Below, piece after piece: positions 23,328 to 35,625 of a stretch of DNA of 64,000 bases (its first letter is position 1; the number at the start of each line of letters is the position of its first letter). The notes below the pieces were generated by a model. That model had not been told where the DNA came from, did no database searches, and worked only from the letters and a program-made list of their open reading frames with translations. The position numbers and the translations under genes are program-made. Source of the DNA: Neckera pumila (lineage: Eukaryota > Streptophyta > Bryopsida > Hypnales > Neckeraceae); assembly GCA_963969595.1 (NCBI GenBank), contig OZ018408.1, forward strand, positions 24,177,823-24,241,822, in the 5' to 3' direction.

Positions 23328-25130
23328 CTTCTCATCAGTTTGTGTCGAGAAAGCAACCCGAACTGCAACTCCAGTACTATTTCCCGCAACATGATCGATC
23401 CCCCCGTTCCGGAGTCTCGTCCGTCCCCGTCCCCGTCCCCGCCTCAAAATGCACAGTCTCCCGTCCCCACTCCCGATCGATCACTGAACTTAGCGGTGGC
23501 CCTCAACCGCAGCAATCCAGGCCATTCAACCCGAAAACCACTCATTCAACCCACGCAGGTTCAGTTCCCCACGGCACGCCTGCTGCAACACTTGGAGCGA
23601 GGCCGCTAGCCCGGACGCAGGAAACAGGGAAAATCCCGTCTTCCGTTTCCCAGCACTGCAGCAGATGAGCATCCCAGATCGACGGACCCTCCCGAGTTCA
23701 AAGTTACAAAAACAACCTGCACACATCATCGTCAGACCAGGAAAAGTCAAGCAAATGTCATGGGGCCTAGTGTCGATCCAGGGAGATCGAGGGAGACGGA
23801 GGAGGAATTCCATCCTGAAGCGCCGCCGCAGGTTCCTCGTTCAACGCTCCCCTCCGTGGTTCCGTCCGTCCACACAATCGGCAGGATCACAGGTTCCCAA
23901 CAGTCTACGGAGTTCATCTTGAAAGGAATCCAGTTTCATTCCAAGTTCCAAATGCCGGAAAGGAACAAGGATCGACAACGACGATTGGCTCGGTGCATAC
24001 GGAGAGCTGTAGAGAGCATTGACACACACTTTTGAGTATGGGACCTACTCACAAAGAGCTTTGGTAGTAGATGCAAAGCCTAAGAGCTTGTTTCCATTGG
24101 GCAGTCCGAGGGTCAAAATTGGAAGGGGACTGGAAGCTCCCTTGACAAGGTTTCCATTGGATTGACTGGAAAAATCTCAAGCTCCCGAGAAATCAAGATT
24201 CCCCATCGAAAATGTAGGATTCCTCAGTGCGGTGGCAAATTTTCAGAGGACTAGAGTTTTAATCATGTCTTTTTCCTAATTTTGAACCCCTCCAGCCATG
24301 TGTCCAAGCCCTTTAGCTATGCATATGAGAAAATCAAGGACTGGAGGCCAGAGGAGGTGTTGGAGGCTCCATATGCAATGGAAACCAAAGAGACAATCCA
24401 CTTTCGGAGCACCAAGGAATGGAAACGTGTTCTTAGAAGCGCCTCCTCCTCCATTGCAGCTTCTTCACGGCAGTCAGTGAAGGTTGAGAACTTACTTGTC
24501 GTGACACTTTTCAGTAAAAAAACATCGCTTAAATTTCTTCACGTCCGTTTTTGTCTTGCGGAGGAAGAGAACAACCCTTCTCAACCTTCACTGAAAGGAG
24601 CCGGCGCAAGTCACGGCAAGCCAACTACGCCCGCCACGCCGCTCTTCTCAACCTTTACGGAAGAGATTGAAGGAGCCGTGACTACCCCTACTTAGTCGTT
24701 GGCTCTCCGCGGCTTGTGCCGTCCCTATTACCTGAAGGTTGAGAAGGGTTGTTCTTCTTTTCCGCACAACTAGAAGTTTAAGTAAAGAAGTTTACAAGCC
24801 CTGCCAGGCCAAGCGTAGATGCCATGATTAGCTTTTCAGTGGTGCTTGTTGCATAGTTCTCCACAACATGCAAGAAGGGGTGTCAAACCTTCTTCAAGGG
24901 ATATGGGCTCTCATTGGCTCCACTTTCTTCTCCACATCTCCTCAACCTTCATGAAAGCGAGAAGGTGTGACTACCCCTAATAATTTTTATTTTGGGGGAA
25001 GCAAGAGAAGAGAACCTCAATGTGTAAATCACTAGGAGAAAAGGGTGTCTTGGAGCACTAGGCTAGAGTGTCAGAGCTTGGTGCTCTAAGCAACCTTTCC
25101 ACTATGTACACCAAAATGGATATTTGGTAT
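23328..25130. other. GC-richer island without a recognised gene
   Basis: Base composition changes sharply from the AT-rich neighbours. Several overlapping frames are open (for example 23,342-23,668 and 24,282-24,695 on +), but none has a recognised domain and starts and splice sites are not convincing. It includes a CCCCGTC tandem run near 23,424 and an inverted-repeat segment at 24,556-24,766. It could be the relic or promoter region of a lost gene, or a captured segment that truncated E6. Confidence 0.35.
24556..24766. repeat. inverted repeat with GAACAACCCTTCTCAACC arms
   Basis: GAACAACCCTTCTCAACCTT at 24,568-24,587 is matched by its complement at about 24,735-24,760; the arms share about 26 bases. 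Related words (CTCAACCTT) recur between and after them, including at about 24,940. It looks like a small foldback element; flanking duplication not evident. Confidence 0.45.
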
Positions 25131-25138
25131 GGTTTAAT

Positions 25139-26462
25139 CCCTAAAGTCCCATTGTTTCCTTGCGAGACAAATCAAATTTTGGGCAGGTTACTACGGGCTC
25201 AACTTTTAATAAAACTTTTTGAAACTTTTCCATAAGATAGAAAAATTGATTAGCTTTGTGGAAATATAATTTTTATTTCAATTAAGGCCCAGGAGCAAAA
25301 GTTATACTACAAAATGCCTCAAATTAAACTCGATGGGTAGCACAATTTTTTTTGCAAAAAGCCAAAATAAATTTTAATTTTGTTTTTTGCTCAAGCTTTA
25401 TACTTTTGTTTACATGTGAAGCTTTGATTCATTTTATTTGGACTAATAATGAGCAAGTTATGGACAGTCTTGTTTTTTGGGTAGTCTAAACATTTTTTTG
25501 AAAAAATAACTTGTAGGATTCATTTCTAAATGCAATTTTCACAATTTTTTACAATTTTTTTTTTGAGAATGTTGTGTTTGCTTGCTAAAACAATCTTACC
25601 ATTGGGATTGTTGTATTTCAATCCCATCTAAGAGCTATTAACGATTTAGTTTTTTTCCAATCTTGGACCTACTTCTACTTAACAATTTTTTAAAGAATGA
25701 AAATCAAGTGTGTCATTAGAGAAATTTTCAGCCCTAAAGCGGGCCGTCCAAAGTTGACATGCCATGCTATTCTTCACATGGCCTGTCAACTTCAAAAATG
25801 CTCTTGGTGAGCAGTCAGAGTCTCTAACTGCTCGCTGGAGCAGTCAAGTTCCGCAAAATTTTTACTTCTTTTTTTTTCTACTTTTTTTTTTACTTCTTTT
25901 TTATTGATTAAATTTATTTATTTATTTATTTATTATAACAACTTTTTATTCAGAATTCTGGGTTCCTGCGCCACTACGGCTGCAGTTTCAACAGGGCGGA
26001 AATAGGGGAAAACAATTTTTTGAGCAAAATAAAAGCAAATTTCAGGGTACCTCGGCGGGCAGAGAGGGCTGTGGAGTAGCCCTCCAGAGGCCTGAAATTT
26101 CCTCTAATGTTTTTTTTGAATTTTTTTTCATAGACTTTCAACTTACATCTCCAAAACAAAAAAAATTTAAATTCAATGTCTGTAGTGCAAAAAATTTCCA
26201 CAAATGGTGGTCAAAGTCATCTGAAATTGCAGGTCAGTGTCCAAAAAAAATTTCATTTTCAACTTCGAATGCTAATATCTTCCAATCTATACGGTCCCAC
26301 TTTTCTTGAAATTTTTACCACATGATCTTTGACAAGTGAAGTACAAGATCCTATGGTTAGATTCTAAAACAAATGTTTTTTTTTTGTGTTCTTGGGTGAA
26401 CGCAACCAAAATAGCAATTTTGAGTGGTTTTTGACAGAAAAATGGCCTTGGGACTTTAGGGG
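25139..26462 (-). mobile_element. piggyBac-like TTAA element, subtype B...A (E7), with insertion
   Basis: TTAA at 25,135-25,138 and 26,463-26,466. The B end starts TCCCTAAAGTCCCATTG, somewhat diverged. The A end is GGGACTTTAGGGG. It is 1,324 bp because a 396-bp CATTAG-family MITE (25,714-26,109) is inserted; net length 928 bp, as in other members. Confidence 0.82.
25714..26109. mobile_element. CATTAG-family MITE, copy 3, nested in E7
   Basis: CATTAGAGAAATTTTCAGCC at left and, inverted, CATTAGAGGAAATTTCAGGC at right. Comparison with E3n, E4 and E10 shows continuous sequence (AAATTAAGTG into poly-T) where this element sits. The interior holds GAGCAGTCAGAGTCT-like direct and inverted words shared with 20,314-20,642. 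Confidence 0.75.
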
Positions 26463-26723
26463 TTAAACTATTTATCACCAGGGCATTTCTATTCAACACT
26501 TGATGCAGTGGTGTTGTTGCATAGCATTTGTGGTGTGCATAAGTGGTGTTGTTAAATTGGTCACACAAATTTTTATACTAACCAATTATTCAACCATACT
26601 AGAACTAAATAACCATTTTGGTGTAGTGATTTGAAACAAGGGTAAAAATAAAATCCACAAGGCAACAAGACCAAGAGGTAGAAGGACATTTCCAAAGCCA
26701 ATAATTTATGGAAAAATGGAAAG

Positions 26724-27067
26724 TAAGGTAGGAGGTCTATAAAGCAACCTTTTGTTAGTTGATTTGCAATTTTGGTTAGGTTTGCTATTTGAACTCTTTT
26801 TCAATAAATTTTCCTTAAAAGATAAATGGAATTAATTGGCATCTAATCCAAATCATTTCATACTTTTTGGACTTTCAGGGAAAAAACTATAAAATTCAGT
26901 GGAAGTTAGAATTACATAAGTTTCTAAAAATGTCATCTCTTGATATGCTGGTATTAGGACATTGGCTGTGAATGGTTTTGGTCAATGTATTGACAAAAAC
27001 AATATATACAGTATGGTAGAGAAAATGCTTTTAGAGTCTGGTCACTTTATAGACCTCCTACCTTATA
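26724..27067 (-). mobile_element. family R3 MITE, complete copy
   Basis: GTAAGGTAGGAGGTCTATAAAG at left is paired with its complement at the right end (CTTTATAGACCTCCTACCTTAT), about 20-22 bases. The interior contains, inverted, the CCAATTCCATTT-type block of the copies at 3,120 and 19,975. It is 344 bp and non-coding. A and T flanks give no decisive duplication. Confidence 0.55.
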
Positions 27068-27069
27068 AC

Positions 27070-27929
27070 CAAGTACAAGGTAGGAATATTTTACTACTAT
27101 AAGGGTCTCACAAACTCAAGATCCAAGAGACCATAGACTAAATGCAACACACATAATAAGAGAGGATTTTATGTCCAAATAGTGGCCAAACTTTATAAGA
27201 AATAAAAGTAGTTATGGAATTCTACATTGTCACAACCCCCACTACATGGTTTACCCATGACACCTTAGTGAGCAAAGGGGACCTTGGAATTGACTTCTTA
27301 AGCCTTACAAGAGAATAAGTGAATAGAAATGAGGAGTCCCAAGCAGATAGGACACTGTAGTATTTTGTTCAGCACAAGAAGGATGGTGCACTACACATGC
27401 TTGAAAATTTGGTGAGAGCGTGCGTTTGTGAGTCCTAAGAATGCAAGGATTCAAGTTTTAAATCAAAAGATGTTTCTCTTCAAACATTAGATGACATTTT
27501 GAGGCATTAGAAGCCCATTTTAGGCCCGTTCTCCAATCTGGCCCGATTCTGTGAACAACGGTACGAGCTGTTAGAATTTTTTTTCAAATATCATTTTAAG
27601 CAATCCCCCCCCTCCAAAAAAAAAAAAATGATGTGGCACAATCCCGGCCACATCAGCTAGCTGCTGCAGTTGCATTCCCGCAGTCTGGAAATGCAAAAAA
27701 TTCTCCGGGAATTCACGGTCTTTCAATGCTCCAAAATGCCATCTCAGGGTTGGTAGTCTTTCGAGGTCGCAAATCCAAGGTGTGGGACATGGGAGCGGGG
27801 ATTCCAAAAAGAATGCTTGGTAAAATTAGGACATGCTATACATCGTTGAAAAGCTAAGGAGGCAAGGATTCTAGAATGCTAAGGTTCATAAATAGTTTAG
27901 GTGTAAATTGGAATTTATGGCGAGTTTCA
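27070..27929. other. intergenic, nothing recognised
   Basis: Contains a C-run/A-run at 27,605-27,628 and several short overlapping frames without domains. Confidence 0.4.
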
Positions 27930-27933
27930 TTAA

Positions 27934-28868
27934 CCCCCAAAGGGTTTTTGACTATGTTTTCACAAAAAATGCTCCAAAACTGCCATTTCTTATACAAGTA
28001 TCAAATTTTAAGAATTTTTTTTTTTTGGACACATGTAACCATAGGATCTTGTAGTAAACTTGTTTGAGAAGATGTGGAAAAAATTACAGAATTTTCCACC
28101 GTGTGGATTGCAAGATAATAGCGGTTGAATTGGCAAAAATCCTTTTTTTGTCCCTGCAAAAAAACGGGCAGCTGCCCTTCACAAGGTCACATTTGTATGA
28201 GAAAATGTCCAAAATGGTGGTTACTCTTTGGATTCATTTTCCTAGACAAGTTGGATACATGCTTGAAAAAATTCAAATCATTTAGAATTGTACAACATAT
28301 AGGAAAAAAATAGTAAGTAGGAAGAGGTAGAGAATGATTCAAAACACTAAATTGTTAAGAATTTATTAATGGAATTGAAAAATGCCAATCCCAACGGTTG
28401 CAATGTTGTAATAAACAATCTACACCCAAGGTTTTTATTCTTTTTCAAAAATATTGAAAATTGAGTGAAATAAAGGACTTCAAAGTTTATTATAGAGTTG
28501 AGATTCCATAACTACCCTCAAACTAAGAATCCTCATAACTTTTGACTCATAGATCCAAATGGAATGATTCAAAGCTTCCCACCTACATATAAATCTAAAG
28601 AACCAATTTACATTTTTATTTTTTTTAAAAGTGATTTTTAAAGAAGTTTTTTTTTCTGCCCAGGCTGCCCGTCGAGCAATGAAAACAACATATCATGCAA
28701 TAACTTTTTAATCCTGTAATCAAAAGTTATGAAAATTGTTGGGCCTTAAAGCTACTCCTCAGGAAAATGTTATGTGGAAATTCCAAAGAAAAAAAAATAA
28801 AATCCTCGCTCATAGTGAGCTGCTTCAAAAAGCTATGTTCTCAAAAAAGCATGTTTAGTGCTTCCGGG
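27934..28868 (+). mobile_element. piggyBac-like TTAA element, subtype D...C (E8)
   Basis: TTAA at 27,930-27,933 and 28,869-28,872, 935 bp. The left half matches E1 (TTTTTGACTATG, ACTGCCATTTCTTATACAAG). The right half matches the C halves (GGCTGCCCGTCGAGCAATG, TTGGGCCTTAAAGCTACTCC). The right terminus has decayed to TTCCGGG. It is non-coding. Confidence 0.85.
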
Positions 28869-28872
28869 TTAA

Positions 28873-29462
28873 AATGGCACCATTCCAAAACTTTGGCACC
28901 TTTACAGTTTAGAACAGCCATTCTGAAATCTATACTTGTCCTAGATGGTCAAAATGGCACGCCATCAAATGGCACACGAAATACCACCATTTTAACAAAA
29001 TTCCCTGTAATTGAATCTTGGAGAATTATACCTTCCAAGGGAACTAGGCCTTTAGAGGGCAATAACTTGCCTAATACTTGTTGCATTTGAGAAAGTGAGT
29101 AATTCACAATGATCATAAAATGTACTCATACTTTGGATTTGGACTTTGAAGCTAAAAGTTATCTCTACGGAAAGATGAAAATTCCTTTCAAGCTCTGTTT
29201 TGAAGCTAGGGCATGGAATTGGGTACTTTCTTAAGGGTTAAGTATGTCTTAGATGTCTTGGAGGGGGAGCCTCACAAATCTTGTAGTAAATATTATGAAA
29301 AAGGTGGTCAGATTCCTCTTTACTCCCAAATAATACCATGATGAGCCAAAGTAGCTATAGGCAGTGAAGGTGGTGATGGAGCCTCACCTTCATGACATTG
29401 TGGAGTATTCTTGGGTACTCCCTAACACCAATTTGATGGTATTCCATTCCACATGTTGAATC
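28873..29462. other. intergenic, nothing recognised
   Basis: No supported gene or paired repeat. Confidence 0.4.
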
Positions 29463-30295
29463 GGGTGAATGCAAGAAACACTTGTACTATTTGTTGTGTT
29501 TTCGGTTTTTTCTCTTCCAGTACTATGTATACTACAAGTACTGTAAGTATTAGGAACATCACAGCAGAGAAAATCTGAACCGTTGAATTAATGTTGGATG
29601 CAATGGTTAGGGGCGGCACGTGTTTGCTTCTCATTTTTTCACAAAGATGACTGACAATTTGACCGCCTCAGTTTCCGGGCGAGTTCCATCCAAAGTGGGC
29701 CCCCACTAGTACTATGCACCGCTGCTTACTACGCTGGATTACTACTTTTAGCCACAGACTTCCATAATCCGTAAAAAATGGCAGTTTTGGTTTTTCATTT
29801 TTCATAAATACTTAATGACTTAAAAAATTAAGGAAAAAAATGACCATTTCTTCTAAGTCATTCAAAAAGGCATCCGTACAATCAGAAACTAAATTTGTTT
29901 TTTGAGTTTCTCAGAAATTACAACTGAAGTCATCACACTTTAGAGCCTTCTAGATGGCACTAGAAGCAATTTTTTTGAAATCCCTCGCCTGAGAAGTTGG
30001 AAGGCAGTCATATAAACAAGTATGTCAAGTTACAACTTCAATGACTTCAGAATGGGTACTCCATAGTACTAGAAACCTCCTAAACTGAATTTGTGACATT
30101 TTTTTGAAATTTGCTTTCTCCTCCACAGTTAATTTTGGAAAAATCCAAGAAAATGCAGCACGTTGGGGACGTGTACATCCAACTTTGATATGAGTTTCAA
30201 GTTGTTTGCATCATTTCCCAAAAACTTATACGACACAATGACTTTTGATTTGAAGGTGTGACATAAAATAGTACAAGTGTTTCTTGCATTCATCC
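29463..30295. mobile_element. 4-bp-duplication element, copy 1 (AATC)
   Basis: The left end GGGTGAATGCAAGAAACAC and the inverted right end GGATGAATGCAAGAAACAC continue into CTTGTACTATTT. Identical AATC lies immediately outside both ends (29,459-29,462 and 30,296-30,299). The interior shares GGGTACTCCATAGTACTAGA-type sequence and CTAAACT...TGTGACATT with the next copy. It is 833 bp and non-coding. Sola, Ginger and piggyBac superfamilies make 4-bp duplications; the termini do not allow a choice. Confidence 0.8.
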
Positions 30296-30525
30296 AATCA
30301 TGACTAGTGAATTCTGGAGTAAGGTTTAATGGGGAGTCGGACAAAGACAATTCATGCCGGTAGTGAGTAGTGTCACGGTTGAGTACTTTGACATCAATGG
30401 AATTTCCACCTCATATCATCAAATGACATGCCTGGTGTATAGGGGTGTTGGGTGATGGGTCATGAGGGAATGGGGAATCCATAACTAGTGTTGAAACCTA
30501 ACGTTGCTGGTCTGTGGCATGTGTA

Positions 30526-31245
30526 GGGTGGTTGCAAGAAACACTTGTCGATTTTGTTGCGTTTGGCTGATTTTTTCGGAAGTACTTTAAAATTAGAAAA
30601 CTAATTTTAAAAAATTCAAAAAATATGACTAATGTATACACCTTTAAGACAAAGGTTCCCAAGGAAGGAATTTCATAGAAAATTCTCTAAGTAGGAGAAC
30701 TTGAAAAGTGCAAAATTACAAGAAAATACATACCTTCATGTTTTAATTAGGGAAAAATAGTAAAAATAAGTAAATATACAAAATCAAAACAGGCTACTTG
30801 CAATAGCTCTATGGAGATGGTCATTCATCAAAAAAACCACCAAAAAAATGTTTTAGGTGTTTCAAAATGCAAACAAAAAGAAGCTCATTTTGTAGACTTC
30901 CACACTGCACAAAATTAACTTTTTTTCAAAACCCTTCTTTGGAGAGCTAGAAGTCTACTAGAAGACCATTTCATCCAAATTTCAGCTCAAAATCATTAAA
31001 AAAAGGTACTCCATAGTACTAAAAAACCCTAAACTACAAAGTGTGACATTCAATTGGGGTCTATTTTTGGATAGTATACTATTTTTAGAAATTAGGAAAA
31101 AATTAGGAAAGGCGCATAACAATCATGAGTACCACTCCTATAAATATTGATTTATTTGGAGCTAAAAGACAAAAGTTATAGCCAAAAAACAAATCAGCAT
31201 ACATTGTGTGACGCAAAATAGGGCAGGTCTTTCTTGCAATCACCC
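30526..31245. mobile_element. 4-bp-duplication element, copy 2 (TGTA)
   Basis: Left GGGTGGTTGCAAGAAACAC, right inverted GGGTGATTGCAAGAAAGAC. TGTA lies directly outside each end (30,522-30,525 and 31,246-31,249). It shares the interior block GTACTCCATAGTACTA, then CTAAACTACAAAGTGTGACATT, with copy 1 in the same order. It is 720 bp and non-coding. Confidence 0.8.
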
Positions 31246-31259
31246 TGTAGTGTTAGGAA

Positions 31260-32650
31260 ATTGTGACCCTTGGTGCTATTAGAAGTGCAGTGCTACAGAG
31301 GCACGTTGGTGAGCTTGAAGAAATAAATGCCACTACGGATGCAACATACATGGGAGTGTACGATAATTGCAAGAGGAGAATCAAAATTATTGTCTAACAA
31401 ATGTTTTGAAGGAGGTCCATGAAAAGAGGAGGCAAGTTTCTGATTTTCTGACAACGGTTTTTAAAGTTGGACTTCAACCTTCTGGTTGCAGTCATCATCG
31501 ATTTGAAAACAAGGCAAAGTTAAGCAATTCCTAAAAATCTAAAATGTAGTTCCTCAACAAAGCACCATGAACCTCAACCAAGGCATGTTCAACTCTAGAA
31601 AACTCAGAAATTCGTTTCCAATTCTGAAACAACATGGATGGAGTTCCACTCTTTATTAGAAACTCGGAGGAAGACTGAAGCTCCGGGCACGTAACAGTAA
31701 AGTGATCAGGGTGAGTTTAGTTTAGTTTTTTCCTAGCTTGTTGATGCAAATCAAGGATAAATTCCGATTGCGCCTTTGCTTGTGAAGTTTTGATTTGCAG
31801 TGCAAAGATCAAAATGAAAAGATCAGCCGCGTTTCCTGCTCCACACTCTATTTTTACGAAACCCTCGACTTAATTATCTACTGTCATTCAGGATCGGATC
31901 TGTATGTTACCTGGACTGACTCTCTGGACTGTAACAGCCGCAGCATCTTCTTCCTCACTGGCTGGTTACGTCAAGTCCCGTGGTGGAAAGCTTAACTATC
32001 GCATGGCATCTTTGTGTGTCAAGTTAACTTACTTAGTATTGCCGCTACTGAACTGCGAGAAAAAAACGGGAAAAAAAGAGAACTCAAGGAAAACCCAGAG
32101 AGCTGTGCCGTTTTGTTACTCAAAAAAGAACAGAGAAGCATTGTGTATGATCAACTAAATACAGACGTTGGCCAGCCCATTTTTCAGCTGCTACAGAATG
32201 AAAGTAGAATGTGGGTTGGAGATTGAAGTCATTTCGGGGCAGTTCACCTGCAGTAAGTCTGTTCAATGCGGCTTCGTTTCGGTTGTTTCAGGGTAGACAG
32301 TACACTTGTTCAGATTCTTATGAAGAAGGCAACAAAGTAGGGAGGTATTCCTACATGTCTTGTTGTTTAAACATTAAATCACAACCTTCAGCGGCTCTTT
32401 AGATTAATTTAGACATACTTAGAACTTCCAGAACTTTCCGCAAAGGCCAATTTGGTAGCTGGACTCCTGTGAGTCCAAGAAAATGAAGCATTGAATGTTT
32501 ATTAAAAAAGTCCTTCTAACTTTTGCAATGTTCATGAGAATGATCTTAAACAAATTAGGATGACTAGCATCCACCCTAAAAGTTTCATGCAAAAAGTTCA
32601 AACTATGAAGTTATCATGGCCTACTTGAGTTCTCAAAAAAACTCAAATAG
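31260..32650. other. moderately GC-richer region without assignable gene
   Basis: Several plus-strand frames of 60-85 codons overlap between 31,795 and 32,402. None matches a known family and there is no consistent exon chain. It could be a non-coding transcript or gene remnant. A lone CTCTAGGGGTTAA near 32,660 resembles a TTAA-element right end. Confidence 0.3.
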
Positions 32651-32664
32651 ACTCTTAAATCCTC

Positions 32665-33311
32665 TAGGGGTTAATGCTACCTACTGTATATTCATTCTAT
32701 AGTTGATTAGTCACTTGAAACACTTGACTTTAGTACAAGGACAAGTTATCTAATGAAAAGTCCATGTGCTTGACAAAAACTACTTAATTTATGCCGAATC
32801 TAAACCTTAGGTAGGATCATTCCCCAAAAGTTTAGTGTTATTACGACGGGACGTACTAATGAAATTTTTCCATTAGTATAGCTTAATATGTACCAACAAA
32901 AACTAATGTAAGAATTAGACCCAAGCAAGCCAAGGCCAACAAGGCTAGGGAGGTGATATTGAGTAATAGATTCATTGAACCTAGTGTATGTTTTTTGGCA
33001 ATCTATCGCACAAATATGGCTTCCCTCAAGCCATTGAGACAAGTATATAGGAAATTTAGGTTTTTTATTTATTGTATTTTTTCAAGTCCATCCAAGGAAG
33101 GGTTGCGAATTACCCAAGTGCTTTTCATTATATTGATGTATGAAATACACATAGAAAAATACAGCTAAATATAGTATAAGAGGTATTTTTACACTATATC
33201 CCAATTGGTAGAGTGTGTGAGACTTGAGACTTGGGACATAGTGTTAAGCCCCATGTCCCAATTTTCAGCTCTCTAACAATCAGATTTTGAGAATTTAGTG
33301 AGACTTGGGAC
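32665..33311. other. intergenic, nothing recognised
   Basis: AT-rich spacer before the next TTAA element. Confidence 0.4.
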
Positions 33312-33315
33312 TTAA

Positions 33316-34215
33316 CCCCTAAAGGACCAACATGCGTTTTTTGGCAACATAGAACTTTTGGACAGGTACGTGTGATTGAAATTTTTATAGAAGGTGGGGA
33401 CAAGGAATATCTTTCATATGCACCAAAATTCATGACATTTGGAAATACGAGTCAAAATTTATGGCCTAATATGTTACTTTTTTTTGTAACCGGACAGTTT
33501 GGGTAGATCAAAAAAACTCTCTTTTTCAAAAATAAAAATTTGAAATTGGTTTCTTAGATTTATATATACATGGAAAGCTTTGAATCATTCTATTTTGATC
33601 AATGAGTCAAACATTACAAGGATTTTTAGTTTGCGAGCAGTTATGGATTGTCTACTCTAAAATAAACTTTGAAGTCGTTTCTTTCACTCAATTTTTAATA
33701 TTTTTCAAAAAAAATAAAATTTCAGGATGTAGATTGTTTATTACAACATTTCAACCATTGGGATTGGCATTTTTCAATTCCATAATTAACTTCTTAACAA
33801 TTTAGTGTTTTGCACCATTCTCTACTTCTTTCTACTTACTATTTTTTTCCTATATGTTGTACAATTCCAAATAGTCTGAAAATTTTCATGCATGTAGCCA
33901 ACTTGCTCTGAAGAATGAATCCAAAGAAGCACAACCGTTTAAGAATTTTTTTCATAATAATTTGACCTTGTGAAGTGCAGCTGCCCAGTTTTTTGCAGGG
34001 CCAAAAAAAGGACTTTTGCCACTTCAAACTCTAATATCTTCCAATCTACATGATGGAAATTTCTAAAAAAATTTCCACACATTTCCAAACCAAATTACTA
34101 CAAGATCTTATGGTTACATGTGTCCAAAACTGATATTTTTCAAAAATTTGGTACTTGTGCTAGAAATGGCAGTTTTGGAGCATTTTTGGTGACAACAGTC
34201 AAGGAACTTTAGGGG
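33316..34215 (-). mobile_element. piggyBac-like TTAA element, subtype C...D (E9)
   Basis: TTAA at 33,312-33,315 and 34,216-34,219, 900 bp. It starts CCCCTAAAGGACCAACATGC (C half) and ends GTCAAGGAACTTTAGGGG (D half). It is the same kind as E1 and E8 in opposite orientation. It is non-coding. Confidence 0.88.
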
Positions 34216-34219
34216 TTAA

Positions 34220-35625
34220 GGGTAATGTGAAATGTCCCCAGGAGGACGTCTTTATCTTCCAAACCCGCCATCGCCACATAAGCGGCATGTGCTGAAAGCC
34301 AAAAAATTTACACTGGTTGAGCCGAGCCCGCAACATGTGCAGAATACTCGCAGCAGATTCCGCCAGAGACGTCAACTCACCCGCACGGCAGCAACCAACC
34401 AGAGCCTTATTTGAACAAATTCACAAAACCAACGTATAAATGAACTGAATTCCTCCTCTTCCTTTTCTGCTGACAATTGCAAATTTGCAATTGGACTGGT
34501 ATTGATCAATTTCTGTGATTCTGTCAACAACAGAATAAGGAAAAGCAAAAGCAAACTCCCAGAAACAAACAACCAGCTTGGAATGCCCAATCGACGACTG
34601 TACACTTCCCAGGAACTCAGCTGTCCTCGATCCAGTGGGCCATGCCCACGATCTTCCTCTCCCCGGTCTCGGGGCCCTCCTATAAGTTGTCCAAACTATA
34701 CACAAAGATCATGTTGGCCGGGTCCCAGCAAACGAAACGGATCGATCCCATATGGGAGCTAAGCTTCGATCTAGCCGGTGTCAGAAACTCGTGAAAGTTC
34801 AATGGAGACATGAGCCTGTTCGTGGTGACAGGAAGTTAAGGTAGTGCGCAGACATACACCTGTGTGTGAACGTGTATGTGTTGTATGTATCTGTCGAGAT
34901 TGATTCGCTTCTCTCACCGACCCCCTTGCATTGGAATTCGTGCTTTTGCTGGCTTGTCATTTACGTGCTCCAAAGACTCACACTGGGCTCAAGTCCTTGA
35001 GCAGTCCTCGTTGATCGAGTGGCGGAGAGAAAGACCCAAAGAGATCGAGTAGCTAGCTGCCCATCGCATGAACTGATCGTAAGTGCTCTGATTTCCCTTT
35101 CAAAGAGAGAGAGAGAGATAGACAGACTCCCAAGAGACGTAGTTTGTAACAGGCGTACCAAGAGAGAAGATTCAAAGGGAATATATATATACTTGCTTAC
35201 ACAACTAGCTAGCTAGCGCAAGGATTGATTGCAAGTATGGAAGTTTTGTGCATGTAAATGCAGGCTGAGGTTGTGAATGGTAGCTAGCACGCCAACATTG
35301 GCTGCTTTGTGGTGAGGCTTAGGTGATGAAAGGGAGGTTCAGATTGACGGGTTGTTGTCACCTTCAACGTCGTCGACTCTCCATACGCAAATTCACGCTA
35401 GGTTTGCAAATCGATCAGGACTAGAGGATTCTAGCTAGTTAGTGCAGAATTCTTAATTTTCTTGCATACTTGAAACCATTCTAGCTCGCGCTCTGACTGT
35501 CACCACGAATGGCTGCAGAAGAACGACACTAACGCTCTCGTTTCGAGGGGATCCAAGCGTGTTTTTTGGTCCCATTTTTGCAGTCCCATTTTCCGTCCCA
35601 TTTCCAGTCCCGTTACTTTTCAGTT
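34220..35625 (+). promoter_or_regulatory. upstream region and probable 5' leader of the C2H2 gene
   Basis: Composition rises toward genic GC after 34,220. The segment contains a GA-rich run (35,104-35,120), repeated GCTAGCTAGC-like words near 35,210 and 35,430, and TATATATATA at about 35,183. It may hold the core promoter and a long 5' leader; no transcription start can be fixed from sequence. Open frames on either strand here have no recognised domains. Confidence 0.4.

Noticed and set aside
1..34200. Autonomous transposase for the TTAA family
   Set aside because: Looked for a long DDE-type frame within or near every member; none exceeds chance length or shows transposase motifs.
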